Shown piece by piece: positions 37,839 through 52,800 of a DNA stretch of 64,000 nt. The first letter of the stretch is position 1; the number at the start of each line of letters is the position of its first letter. Below the pieces are notes generated by a model. The model was not told where the DNA came from, searched no databases, and was given only the letters and a program-made list of their open reading frames with translations. Position numbers and translations under genes: made by a program. Source of the DNA: Tubiluchus corallicola (Eukaryota > Priapulida > Priapulimorpha > Priapulimorphida > Tubiluchidae); contig JAQGDQ010002370.1 in the NCBI GenBank assembly GCA_030141605.1, positions 277,167 to 341,166 on the forward strand, given 5' to 3'.

Positions 37839-40800
37839 TCAGATGACACTCTCACCAAAATTACTTCCACTTCTAACATTTCTGTTGTAAGACCTGGCCA
37901 AATGTGCACTGGATTTCGCGTAATTAGGTAGTGATTTCGTACCGTAGTGTTGCTTTGACTTATCAATGGTAGCATAAATCTGTCCTCCTGCAGGCTTCGA
38001 ACCGGTGGGCTTGGCACGACTAGAGGGCTTGGAATCTGGAGTGCCTTCATTGAGATCATAGTATTTTAAAAACGGCTGTCCAGATGCCCCGCCTACCTGA
38101 TCTTCTTGTAGCAAAGCCTGTTCATCGTGTACATACTGTCCTGTTAACATGGGTGCGCCACTCGAAGGTTTCCACCCCTGAAACGAATCAACGCTATTCT
38201 GCTTCCACAAATCCGGCTTACAATTCTTCAGATTGCGCGCAATAAAATACGTATCCCCCACAGAAGACGACGAGTCGTAGTCGAGATAGCGTTCGGCGCA
38301 TGCATAACCGTTATTGCGGTCGCCATTTGTGTACACGCTGGCCTCTGTTTGTTCAGCCATGTTTGCATCTAATAAATTGTCATTTTGATGGAATGTTCTG
38401 AATCGGCAAGCAGGTGTACTGGCGTCGCCGGGAGTCGTGTAGCTGTTTCTGCACTGCTTACAAGCGTTTGCACTTGCCACAGAGTTCGTATCGCCTGACG
38501 TAGATGATGACCCAATGACTTTCATTTCTCCGTTGGTGGGACTTTGCAGATGTGACATGACAGTATCACTGCGCCGAATGGCACAGTATTCACTGCCCAC
38601 TGCTGTGTAGTTCGAGTCAGATCTTGGCATGTTAGCTGAGCCATTGTCGGCTTGTAGCAAGGAAGCACTCTCTGTGCCTATCTGCTCTGTTACAGCTGTC
38701 TCCGTGTTCCCCTGCACCACTGAGCCATTGATATGGCTGGTTTCTGTAACGAGGTAAAGCAAATAGTTAAGCCTTGCGTTTCTCAGTGAAAGTTCATCAT
38801 ATTAAAATCTTTGTACTGCGATAGATTTTTCAATCGGCGGTACCACAAATAAAGTTTTAAAAATTAAACATAGTTAATGATCAAAAGCCAGAAAGATCAA
38901 CAAGGACAAAATGTCCTCAAGAGCTGGTTAAATTTTGTTCGTTTGCCTCATCTTTTACTCGCTATAGATTTTTTAAAAACGTATAAACAAATGTCTGTAA
39001 ATAATGGTAGCTTAAAAGGCCAGTGGATAAAAAGGAAATGTTAACCTAATACTTCGCCATAACCAAAATTAGTGTTGACAAGACGTGTAATTAGAAAATC
39101 AAAAGCTAAATATAAAGTCAAAAACGCCGAATATTTGTTTACTTTAAAATTTATTTATTTTATCAGGTAGCGCAGAAAAAACGTGCTGAAGTTTCGACAA
39201 CAATAATATTAGAAGCAAGTCCCCTAACAAAGTTGAAATTTCAAAGCTTAATATTACAATACATTACCTTTTCGCTGCGAAAGTTACTAGTTTTAGTTTA
39301 TAGTTTTAGTAATTTTTAAGTTATAGATGAAAAGCCTTTGTTAAAAATTTAAATTCTCGAACAATGTCAACTAATAATCAACGGGAAAACAGCCATGTTG
39401 AAATATAAATACAACGTGCCAGCAACGTGCTAATATATTCTTGCAAAACAATAAAGAAATCAAGAGCCTCAAAGAGAGATTTGATGCAGAGGAACTAGAA
39501 GCAAAAATGCTGAGCATTATGCTCCATACAGAAGTGAGAAACTATATCAGCTGCTGGAAGAAACATCTTTGACTAGTTTGCATTGAAAACGATTGACATG
39601 AGACGCAGTTGCTTGTAAGTATTAACACTAGTTACAAAACGTGAATTTGCTCAAAACCACAAACCTCTTGATTCTCTTAGCTGATTATCTGTTTCTCTCA
39701 GGCCGCCGCAGCAAAGTGCAGTGACGGTCTTCCTGTACCCATCCCGGTACGATTGAGCTAGGAAGCCATAGAGGAACGGATTGAACAGGCCAGGAAGTGA
39801 CGTGCTGAGCATTATATACATCACAGTTGAGATCTTTAACTGGTAGCCTAGTTTCGTCAATGTTATCACAACCTGAAACAAATATCCCTACACTAAGAAT
39901 ATTAACACAGAGATAATAAGTTCATTAATAAAAGTACTTAAACAATAAAGAAAATAAAAGATATACAACGACTAAATGCACCACTATGGATTATCTTCAG
40001 GTGTAAAGGAAGCGCAGTCGATCACAAAACATTATTATTTTGGATTTTCACATTCACTAAAGATCTAAGAACCTTACGCGAAGAACCACAGTCACCGAAG
40101 AAGGGATACAGTAAGCAAATGCAACAAAAGAAACAAAACAAACAGTAACGCATTGTAGCAACAGATGTCCCAATAGCACCGGGGTGTAAAACAAAATATA
40201 TAAAGTAGAATTCTGTTGTTATTACTAGTGTTTTTTGCGTTTTTCGGACTTCTCTGGTTTTTGATTACTGAGCACAATGTAAACACACTGTGCTTCTTCT
40301 GTGAGTGCATCTCTTCACATGTGGTTTTTCTATGGTTTTTGGTGAATGTGTTTATATTATAAATAAAAAAAATTGTGTTTAGTGATCGTTTGTGTCTTTT
40401 CATTTTCACATAAAGATAATATATAGTGGCGGGCTGAAATGTCGTGCATCTTTTGTTTTCCTTATTATGTGACTTTTTTATTATTTAGAATACTAATCTG
40501 TTTTCTACTCATTAAAGTCGGGTTTAAGGTTAATACATACAACACGATTGAGCAAGCTGTTCTGCTATTATGCTCTTTTGACTGAATATAAATAACAAAC
40601 AGAGATTATTATTATTATTACCCTTATTACCATGCCTATACAACAGGCAGTATAGCAGCAGGGAAACAGCGCTGTCGAACCCTCATATGTATTGTTCCAG
40701 TAAACTACAGCGCCTGGCACAAGACTCATAATATTAAAAAAGCACTTCTTGTATCAAGATGATATGATAACTAAATTTGTTCTTGTCATTATTTTCCGAA

Positions 40801-43800
40801 TGGCGATCCTGTCATTTTTCGAAAACCGTGATGTGCAGTTAAAAAGCGAACTTGTATTTATTAACTATTTGTAGCAGGTAAAATTTTTACCTGACGGGCT
40901 ACCTGATCGTGTTTGTATGTATATGTAGGTAAACTATTTGCTTTACTTTTGCACACTATTATTACTGCCACGTCAGAACATTATTTTTAAGTCATTTTTC
41001 TAAATATTATACGCTCTTCCCAGAACGATGTATAAATGAATCAAACTCCCAGAGAAACGTGACATTTTGCACTGTATTTTTACCTTGTTATTTAATTAAC
41101 CTCTTATTAATCATAATTTCGAGCACATCCACTAGTTTTAATTCAACAACACACAATTGCCACGTATCATGATGGCTGTTAATTTTGTCAATGGGGCAGC
41201 AAATTAGCATTCATTGAGTTTTTTAGTTTGTTTCTCCAATAGGAATCTGTTTATTTTCCAAAATCATAATTTAATAATTAAGCTAAAGATAATTTAAATG
41301 GAAAGAAAAGAGAATTTTAAAGTATATCCCAAAGAACTTTCCATACAAACTTAAATCACCTAGCATTACGCTTACTTGTTTGAAAGACTTCTGTAGTTGA
41401 AAGAGAAAATTCTTAATAATTTAAAGTATTCGCTCCACCTTGTAAAACGGCACTACATCTTACTGACAATACATATAAAGTAATCACATTTTGCTCAGTT
41501 AGTCAAAAGTTTTCTACAAATGCTTTGATTATTTTTTCAAGCTTTACACCTTGTTATCTGAACTTGCTTCAAACGATTTGCCGTTAAAATGGCTGAGCAT
41601 GACGTTCACCGCGGGAGTTTAAATTTACAAGTTTTATACAGCGTTACTGCAAGCCCTGTATGCAATAACATAACACGTAAGTGATTAAAATTTCAAGACG
41701 ATTTTCAATCTTTATTTATGAAGCGTGTTTTCTTGTGCTTTAACGCAAGTTTAACTGATGAAGTTAAATCGACGCCGAGTTATTTTTTGCTATATAATTA
41801 AAACAGCTTAATTAGAATCGAACGATTCTACAGGCATTGGTCAGAGAACAGGAACTGAACTTTATCAAAACGTTGCAGATGCTGTGTTTGAATAAAGCCC
41901 AGGTCTTTGCTTAAGTGGGTGCTGTCCGTCATTTTTATTTGTTTGTTTGTTTTTTTCATTCAAGGCATATTTTCTAGTATGTAAAATAGTTTTTATTCGG
42001 GTTTGATAGATATCTTTAAAAAAAAATTTCATATAGTTCAGCACATTCTAAGTTAGGTTACATAGTGGCATGACCGTCTGCAAAAGTTGCGTTATGCTTA
42101 TAGTTCTTTCTCTTTGGATAACTGTCTAGGAACTGCAAGTCAAAATCCAACATTCAGCGGCAGGTCCTACTCAGAATTAAATTGTTGTGGCGAGACCGAG
42201 GCCAGACTCATTATCAAGGCTGTGCCTCTAAAATGACCTCAACCGTTCGGATGTGTATGCATCTCCCATTTTCGAGATGAACAGTCCAAATCATCACTGT
42301 GAGTGAATATCCCCAGGGGGATGACCCGACTCGGCGCTATCTTAACTTAGGTGGCCAAACGCCGCCGTTTCTACTGGAACTTGTTTCAGTCAAAATAAAG
42401 ACATCTTGATGATATTTTTATTCATATGTCGCCTTCCAATATTCTAACCGATTCCATATTCGATTTTTTCGAACTTCTGGAACCCATTTGGCGGCGAATA
42501 TATTTAACATTTTCCTCTGAGGGTTGATCAATATTCTGCAGTCTGAGAGCTGTAAGAAACATCTATTTAGACGGACGCAACCGCAAAATTAAGTATTTTC
42601 CGCTCTTTTACGTTCTTTCATATTTCTCTCGTCGCGTTGAAAATTCTTAGCTGAATTGATCTTTTCTGAATTTTGCAAGGGGAAATTATACGACAGCTTT
42701 TAGAGCATTAAAATGTCTACATGTTGGAGCAGCTTGCTTAGACATAGTTATTACCATACTTCACGATCATAAAATTTCACTAAACTTGCATAATATGTCA
42801 CTGAATAACTAGGAATCAAAACCACGCAAGGATGAAAGATATTCGACACACGCATTCTCCCAGGCAGGCGCGAATATTGTAGATGCCAGGTAATGAAATG
42901 TATGAGGTTTATTAGCACTTATATTACAGACCGCTGATTATAGTGAGTATACATTAATAAAAGTAATGACAATTTAAAAACAATAAAACATAAAAAGACA
43001 AATAAAACATTTTAATTCTATTTGTTGGTTTGAATAAGATTATTACCATTTAACAGACGTTTAAAATATAGAATGGCAGAATAGAAGTTGCAGTTATCTT
43101 CTGCTTTTAGAATTTCTTAATTAAGTAAAATTGACCTGATTTGAGTTGATAGGTAACAAATGAAAATGTACTTCAGACTGAAATATTTTACTTGGAAAAT
43201 TCTAATTCTTGTTCCTCTGTTCTTCTATCAGTTAATGTTCTTAGTTATAAAGTATGCATTGCACTGTCGAAATCAAGAAACCATTAATTTTCAGAGATCT
43301 AAAAATTTTCATATTCATTTAAATAAATGAAATGATTAAGAAATGATTGCATTGCTTAATTTAATAAGCAGGTGTATTTATATTATTATTCTGCGTAGTC
43401 AGACAATACAAAGCAAAACTGAGAACTTTCAACAAGCGACACTAATAAAGACAACTTTTCTGCGATCCGGATATAACATCTACCAATTGAAGCACTGCTT
43501 ACGGTTTGATACTACGCCAGAAAATTTGAGATCAAGTCTGTATGAGAGTATGAGTACAAGCTGATTATAGTAAAAGTGAGAAAACTACTCCATGTTGCGA
43601 TACAACAAGTAAAAACAATACACCTAGGAACGCTTCGAAGTGAAATATTACAATTAAATAAAACGTGCGGTACGCTGAAGGAAGCGCGCAAACCTTGGAC
43701 TCGAGGGATATATGAAAACCGGCAACGCTGCTGTGTCAAATGTGATTTGCTGTTCACAAATAATTGCATCGTAAATTATGGTTGTCATGTAAATCTCGAA

Positions 43801-46800
43801 AATTAAATTATGCAGTATACCCCTGCATGTATGGAGCATGGACACGAAGGAACAAGACTGTTCGGTATTGTGTAGAGTTTAAACATGGAGAAAGACTTTA
43901 ACATTAATAAGACTTAAAGGACAAGAAAAGGGGTACCTCAAGTAAGTTTCCGAAAAATTGCCTTAAAAAAATTATGTTAGTTTGTAGCAATTTTATGCTA
44001 TATATCGTACTCGCACTGAAAGGATTTTTTTGTTTTCATTTTAAATCTCCCGCAATACTGTTCCGACGGCATATACGCACTACGTAAATCAGGGGAAGAA
44101 AAATAAATGTTAAATTATGTCCCGAAGAACTTTCCAGGCAAATCTATATTACTTATTATTTCGCTTACCTGCTTGAAAGACTTATGTAACTAGAAAAGAA
44201 AATTTTTAATAATTTAAAATGTTTTCAGCAATTGTTTTTTTGCTGACTGTCTAGCGGTTTTGCGGAAATCATAATAATAATGTAATGATGTGTTATTGTA
44301 ACTGGTTTTGGTAAACCAACCAGATGCGAAACTGTAAGCTAAAATTTTTGTCAAACTAGTATAGAACGCGAAGTATTGGGTTACTCGCTTACTAAGTTTT
44401 TCGTAACTTATCAACTGTCTATATACATCGCTTAGAGCATCTTTTAGCGTTGCCATATAATCCATTTCGTAAATATGTAATTTAGAACGCTGCTTGACAT
44501 TGCTATAGATCCGTTTTACCGCAAAAATTTAGAATATGAGTAGCTCTACTGTTAGGTTACAATATAAAAACCTATTAATCAAACAGCAACGAAATTAGCT
44601 TGTTCAGAATATTAAAACTTTGCTGCAGAATAAACAACTGCTGGGAACGCATTGATGGGTTCTGAATACAATCGTTATAGTGCTATACGAATCATGACAT
44701 CTTTCGAGAAAAAGTTTGAGGTAAACGAGCAAGTATTGAATACACTAATTAGCTGTGATGTTTGCTTAACTATGTGCACAATAGTTAGTCTATAACTGGT
44801 GTTCCTCTGTTCCTCGAATGAAGTTTAATCAGCGCCGGTGATTGATGCTTTGCATTTTTGTCAAATCTCAAGGCGGCCGCAAGATCTATTAATAATGTGG
44901 AAGAAGAGGAATGTAGCTCTTACTACAAGCATAAACTTCTAAACTTTGACACTGAAGAGACAGAAGTTGTTGATTGGATGGTTTACACACCCTCTTTCAA
45001 CTAGGGTCCCTCTACGACCTATTTGCAGTTTCAAATGGTCGGGAATGGATTTTATTTTTAGTCTCTGACGTGAAATGATTTCATGATGTCTAGATTTAGG
45101 ATCACAAAAGCTTGTAAGTATACCTAGGAGTGAAGTCTATTTAGTCACTAAAGACAAAGCAAAATTAACATAATCTTTGGTTTGAAGACCACAAGAACAT
45201 GACAACAGCTATTGCCACTAAATTGGGCATAGGTTCGAAGACGTGTGCGGTTTTTTGGACTGGTACCTACATTTTTCCTAACTACTGTTTAGTATGAGAA
45301 TGGATCAATGCTAATTGTGACAAACACATTGCGGATGGAGCACTAATTAAGTTGTATGGAAAGCTTTACTGAACATAAATGATTAGTTTTACATGTTGTA
45401 ATCGTCAACGAAGTAATCTTCAAAACCTAAGAACAAGGAACAACGTTATAGGATAAGCACGTGGAAAAGTGAACACTGCGTTGCACCTACTACTAAGACT
45501 TGCATTTGTAATTTTTGGCCTGGCAATTAGATCCAATTGGGTTAATCCAAATCGGTGGATTTCTGTGCCTTAGCACGTATATGTTAGCCCATTATATGCG
45601 TGACCTATTATAATAGAAAATCATGAACGACATTCCTGATCATATTTGATTTGGGCAGTCACTATAGAAATGTTCACATCAAGTTTTGCCGCTGATGTCT
45701 TCAATGTCATCTTAAAAGCAATGTAGGCCTCTATTTTGCCACATGTGGAACCAAAATGTTAAAGTAAGCTTAACGGCCATCAAGTAAGCCTAAAAATTCG
45801 GTGAAGAGTGCTTTTAATACAACTATTTTTGACAAAATCAACGAAAAACATGCTGAAACGAGATGCGCAAAATAGCAACAAGTGTTCATGGCAACTATCC
45901 TGTGTACCGTGCCTTAAGATGGCCCTGGACATTTTCTGTTGATGGAGTGTCAGTTTTCAAGTGTCATCTTTGGCACTTGAAGTTCTCTAGCAGAAAATTA
46001 CAGATAAATTTGTAGTGACAGGGACAACTTTTCTATTGTAGCCCGCAGAACGACATGGCACTAATTCTTAGGATTGGGTTGGAATTAACATTCCGTTGAT
46101 TAAGTGTAATTTATGCGGAATATTACTGTTTAGCAGAAAGCCACCAACGATTTCCTAATGGTCATTTCTCGATCAAGACATCTAGAACAAATCGGTCTGA
46201 ACAGGACGTTTTCCCTTGATAAGCACTGAGTCTGGAGATAAGTTTGGAGCGGGCATTTTAATCATCTTTGCAGTTTCATTGAATATAGCAGATAAAATTG
46301 CTGTCATAGGTCAGTTCTTGGTAAAGACAGTCTATGAAGCCATTTAGTGCAATTGTTTGACTTGGATATGGTGTATTCGTTAAATACCGCTTTTTGTTTA
46401 TTGCTTAATCATTATGGCAGCAAGGCCTCAGGTAAATCATCAGTGTAATATTAAGCATAGCTTATTAGATTTCTTTCATATGGAACTACAAAACTAGTTG
46501 AAGCCTTTGCGGCTGATTAAGCGGTTTGAACATTTAGTATGGTTAGCGTTTACCTTACATATAAGGTTGCAACAACTGCATAGAGAGTCAAGGGACAACG
46601 TGTGCGGTACGATTAGAGTTTACCGCGTACAGTTGTCGCAAGTAATCAAGCTTGCTCAAAACCTGTGCGTCAAGCAGAGTGTCAAGCAACCGCAACAATA
46701 TCCTATTATCTGAAATGAAGAAGACCAATAGCGCACATGACTTATTGATTTCAGCAGCTGTGCACGAGAACGATTAACGTCTTCGCGATGTGCCCGGTGT

Positions 46801-49800
46801 CCGCAACAAACTGCAATTACTTGATTTGCCCTACCGGCAAGCATAAATTGTTCATTTGCAAACTGTACGAACTATTAACTCAGTATGGCTTCGTCTAGCA
46901 GTTTATGACACCCCTGGTATAACTCTTGGGAATTAGGCTTCTGAAAACAAGCCACGTGCGAAAGAATAAAAAAGTCGAAAGGATGCATTAAAGATTAATG
47001 CTCTTTTGCAGTGCTCATATAACTTGATTATACGACTAGTAGAGTGACAGTAATCGTCCGTATTTGGGGTAGTAACGGCCAAGAACGACTCGTAATTACC
47101 ACATTCTTTCTGAAATTCTGATTCATTAACTGGTTAGGCTATAATGCACAATAAGTTTGCAATGAAGTTCTGATAACCCTATTCAAGTGCTTTAAATTAA
47201 ATTAACAAAGTGCACCGTTGATGCTTAAAAATTTACGATATACAGTATTGTAATAAAATTGCTTGTTACAACTGGTAATGTACTTAGCGCCCGATATTGT
47301 GTAGTCCAGGAAAAAATAACGCATAATCTAATAAAAGTTGACACATAATGTGATAACCCGAAGAGCAGCGTATATTATAAAACCACAAAACAATGTGATA
47401 ACTAACTAAATTAGTGATACCTGGTACCAATAGTGTAGTGTTGAGGGACTACGTGGGAATGGCGTATTTCTTGACTCGGTTTGAAAGTGATGTTGCCTCA
47501 CTAGTTCAAGTTAATTTTAACCGGCACTTCTCATATAGTTTATACATACCATGCGTAGGCCTACAGCGGTATTCTAGTAGAAATGTGTCTGAACACAATA
47601 GTTATTTACATGCCTTTAACTCAGTGTAGCATTATGTTAAAAATTTTAAAAGACTCGTAATTTGGATAAAACTCGTGTATTCGACTATGATATTTTACAT
47701 TCATATAACCAATAAATAATCGGATCCGTTTCCGCTAGTGCTCACACAGAAACTACTAATTTGAAACTTTATAGCTGCTTATAAAGTATATATTTTAAAA
47801 ATATTTGGAAACCAGCAGGCGTAAAGCACTTATACTGACCCTTTAACTATGTTACTATTTGTTTCCATAGATGTAGACTCCTGTGTTAAATAATGTCTTC
47901 CAAAAGTGTATTAAAAGTACCGAGTATGCGTGTTGGTGTTCGTGCGTGAGTGTTAATTCAGTCATTGGATTAAATACTTGATACGTCAGTGAAAAAGCAG
48001 TCATGAACCAAGGAAAAACAACAACAACATCATACCACAAAGAAGTGGAGCGGTTAGTTGATTAAATGAGCCGTCATTGACTCACTGCGCTGATGGTAAA
48101 TCGTTGAAGAGGGTTGCGATGTCCAGGAACTAATACGCACCTCTTCATATTCCAAAAAAATCAAAAATATTTTAATACATATTATAAGAAAACTGTACCA
48201 AGTAACATTAATTCTACTTGTTATTACATTAGGTTAGAATTTTTGTTATTACGTTATTTTGGGGGTCTAACATTATGCGTTAGTATCGGTTACTTTTATT
48301 ATGCGACCAGTATCGGTTATTTATATTACATTGCGCGTTTATTTTTTATTGCAATATGTGTTAATTTTTTGTGTTAAAATACAAGCGTTTATTGCAATAT
48401 CAGCTATAACACGGTAGAACACAGCCTTGGTTTTTCGTACTATATAAAAAGTATTTTAGAATGCAATCTAAAACACCTGTGCTATCTGCCATACTACCGA
48501 GGACAATTTGTCCTATTAACGACACACATATGCTGTCTTATCTTACAATACTGCCCTTCACAATGGGCTGGATTTCGTCTCGCCACAACCATTTAACATT
48601 AACAGGCAGGTCTACAGTTGAATTGCGGCCGCTCACTGTAAAACACTGACTGAAAAGGGTTTGGCCTTTTTTGACAAGGTAATTTCACTGCAAAGTAAGC
48701 GTTAAAATATGATTACAGCATGACGACTACTTAGCCTTAGAATAGTTTCTCTAAAACTACCGATTTGAAAAAACCGCTTTTATTGAATAGTGTTTGTGGC
48801 GTGAATATCCCCTAATTTTAGCCAGATTTCCAAAGTGTAAGGACGTGCCATCTGGAGAAGAATTTTCCTAACAGCTTTTGCCTGGAAATTGTTCATCCAG
48901 AAATGGCCAAGCTTGACGCATAATATTACATTGTTTATGTATCCATACCCAAAATGCTTAACTGTCCAATTATCTAGATTTTCACTGCCCAAGAGTCCAC
49001 TGTCCAAGTGTCCGTTATAAATTGCTGAAGTGATCACTGTCAAGTGTCTGCCACTAATGTGCTCATTATCAAAGTGTCTTAACTCCTTAGTCTAGTAAGA
49101 CAGGCCGAAGAATAACGGATTGGCGCTATTAATAGTTTTTGAAAGTTATTGTTGTTTGAAGTTTTATAAGTTATTTAATTATTTTGTCATCCCCATGTTC
49201 ACGCAATGGGGAAAAACTCAAAGAATAGAAATGTGGAAACCGCTTTTCGTCAAAGAAGATTTCTTTGACGAATAAACTCGGAATTGTATTCGTGTTTTGC
49301 TTGAGTATTCGTTATTGCACTACACTTGAGTACTGCGTATTGATCGCATGAACGTGCGCGCATTTCAGCAAAAATAATGCTTTCTTGTGTACGATAATGA
49401 ATGCAAAGCAAAGGCAATCTGTCCAATGACATGTACGAATGATATATAGAGCTTCTGTGTTGATATGCAGTTTGACAAACTCAGATAAGCTGCCTAAGAC
49501 TTGAATGTCACGCACAATAGACTTGGCGTTAGACGATCAACATAAATGGACGCCAAATTGTCCCTGAAGATGAAACTGTTTGTTACTAAAGATGAAATTG
49601 TTTTCTTTCGTGCATCTGCAGTTTTTAATCAAAACAAGATTTCCTACGTATTTTGCAGGCTCTTTGTAATTAGGAAGTAATTTCACGTGTGCCTTGGTTT
49701 CAATCTTATAAATGCTGTGTTTGCATGTTAGGAATGGCTCTACTCACATCAAATTTCTCAACCGGTTACGCAAATGAAAATCGCTATGCGTGAAGTTTAA

Positions 49801-52800
49801 ATAGCGACTTCGACAATTTTTTTACAATATGAAGATTAAGATTTTAATTGGGAACAAACAAAGTTATGTTTTTTTAATACACTACGTGGAAACTGTGCGC
49901 ATTATTGATATTGGTGGATGAGTAGCATTGGTAAGACATGGAGGTTAGACTGATGAATAGTTGTTGATAGCATGAAGTGTGTAGTTCCAGATTTGTTGTG
50001 ACAGCAATTCGGCCTATAGCTTTTTTCATATTTTCACGCGATATATTAATATTTTACAATTTATGTTTAAATACCCACAAAATCGTTAAATTACCCCTTG
50101 CTTGGACGTGAATTGTTTTCATTTTACATTATAAAATTGCCACAACGGCCACTGAAAACATTGTACAGAACACTTGCACACTTGAATAATAATAAATCTG
50201 AATATTCAATTTGTAGTTTTGTTTACGTCATCCGTGGGACATCTGTACATGTAACAATGCAGAATAATCTGAAATGACATGTACATAGCGGTGTTGCTGC
50301 TATAATGTTCTGAAACATTCTCTAACTGCAATATATAAATTAGACCACTAGAACATTGATAGGCTGGTACATGTGAAGTGTTTTTATGGTATGAATTTTA
50401 AGCTTTTGATTTTCTTGTGCATACTTTTTATAATTGCTCTTATACGGCGTTTATTATTTGTGCACTATTATTTTTACAAATGCCGTTAACGATCTTAGTG
50501 TTCTGCGCAGAAATTAAATTCAACTGTTTTGTTAAAAATAGTTTTATATAATTATTTCAATTACTTTGTTAGTACTGAATTAAAAATATTTTGTTTTTTT
50601 GGCTTCATTCTCCAAAAATATCTATTTTATTTCGTCCCTGTAGTTTAAGACATAACAACATGCAGGAAAAATTTTCAGTATAGTGTCGTTTCTGGGTTAC
50701 TGGTTATTTCTTCAAATGTATACTGTGTGCAATGAAGCCATAGTGTCATAGACATTTATAATAAAGTAATAACAGCGAAGCAGCGAACGAATTCTAGAAA
50801 GGCAAAGCTGTTAACAATTACTTATTCATGAATAATAAACGCATTATGTTTAGGTGTTTGCTTGAGTTTGAGACTGCTCAGACATTTGAACAACAACGTC
50901 TAATAAGTACAAGATCATGCGGTGGTCACTTGATGATTGGGTAGCAGATGGCTTCATCGTTTGTAATTTCCAGCCATAATTATTGTTCGTCAGCGTTTTC
51001 TGCCGTTGTGCAAATCTAATATGACCGCTTGACACATCGTACACGAGATATGACCACAGATTTTGTAGAAGGAGATATTGTATCTTGCCATTGCAAATGT
51101 CATCAAAATTTCTGTTAAGCCATTTGTTTAATAGAAACCCTTCCCATCTTTCCAAGGTGCGGAATGGACAACGAGGTCATAAAAAATGACACAACTTTTA
51201 TTACCATGTAAGGATGACCAAGTCCTAGTTAGGCTAAAAGGAAAAAAGGAAAATTCATTTTCTTATTGAAAAACTAAACATGAAGAATAACTATTGTAAT
51301 CTTAACGTCAAGATTATTATTACAGTGGTTTTGTACCATCACAAACACGAAGATTATTTTTTATAAATTATTTTAGTTTAATAATTCCGTTATTAAAGCC
51401 TACTTGGCAGTGTCATTTCAATATAATAGTCTCATATTATTAAAAATCCGCGTGATAATAAGCCGGATTGCCGTGGACATAAAATTTGATATCGATAACT
51501 ATATCCGTAATCCATAGATTTTACTTCATTTTTCGTGGATCTATCCTAACCTCACAGTTGGTCACACTGCAAATGTAGAAAAGCAAATGATGAAATGCTT
51601 ATATTTGTATAAAATGCATTAAAACAGAAGCGCGCTTTTATCAAATACACAGACATGTAGCCCTATTATAGAGGATATAAATGTCATTCTCTCGTATTCG
51701 TATCTTTCAGGCGTTTAGTCATCCTTAAACGACAACTTGAACGGTTTTGCATCAAAGCTTTGTCCATTTGACTTTAGCTTTATATAAGGAGTGTAAGAAG
51801 AGTGTAAGAGTGTACGACCTCTGGCTGAGGAAAGGACATTCCCGAAACGCCACCAGTCTTAGCGATGATAATGCCTCTGATATGCGTGTATCATTTCCAA
51901 TGTTTTTTTGTCGTCGCTGTTCTGTTTTTTATTCGCTTTTTTGTTCCTGCTCTGTATGATTGTGTTCTCATGTTCTTATGCTATACAGGCGGCTTAAAAT
52001 ATAGTTTGACCCCAAAATTCCTACAAAAGGTTTTTCAGCGGTTTTTTCATAGTACCAGGTGTGTTTCAAACCATGTTAAAAGTTCACAATAGTTTAACGA
52101 CTAAACAGGCCTAATTTTCAAGATGTCATCAAATGTGGGTAAAAATATTTATTTTTGTTTTCGTTATCCATCCTAGATAAGTAATTTTTGTGTCTAATCG
52201 CGTGTCTTTCGAATCGAGGACTCTAATTTGCATATTTGGGTATGCATCCTTGCTTATGCTCCTTAAATGACTGTGAAACATGTAAATATTAATGACACTT
52301 TCTGAACTGCTTAGGCCTGTGGGATTCCAAATTGTGAATAGTGACATTGTCAGTCAGTATCCGGTGAGATACATATATGTAAATGACCTTACTCTTAGCG
52401 AATCAACAGGTTTCAAAATAGTAAATTAGGTGATGTGGTTAATGAACTATCCAGTTAAGCAGACTAGGACAGCACGTTACGCAAACTAACAAAATGTAAA
52501 TTGTTGAATTTTGATTTTTTTTTATTAGAAATATAACCACATAACCAACAGATATTGGTCTAAATGACACAATCCCGTAGTAGACCATGAAAAGCTATTG
52601 AGAGTCACTTTACAAGGAAGCTTAGAGGGGGATATCTTTGTCAATTCTTTAACCTCAAAAGCTGATTGTGCATTTTAAGGTTTCTGACACGTTTAAGTCC
52701 AAATGACGTTGGTCTTTTAGAAAACGCAATTGCCATCTGATTTTACTCCTCCCATTTTGCCATTTATCTTCAAATATGAAAATGTTCATTATTCTTTCAA

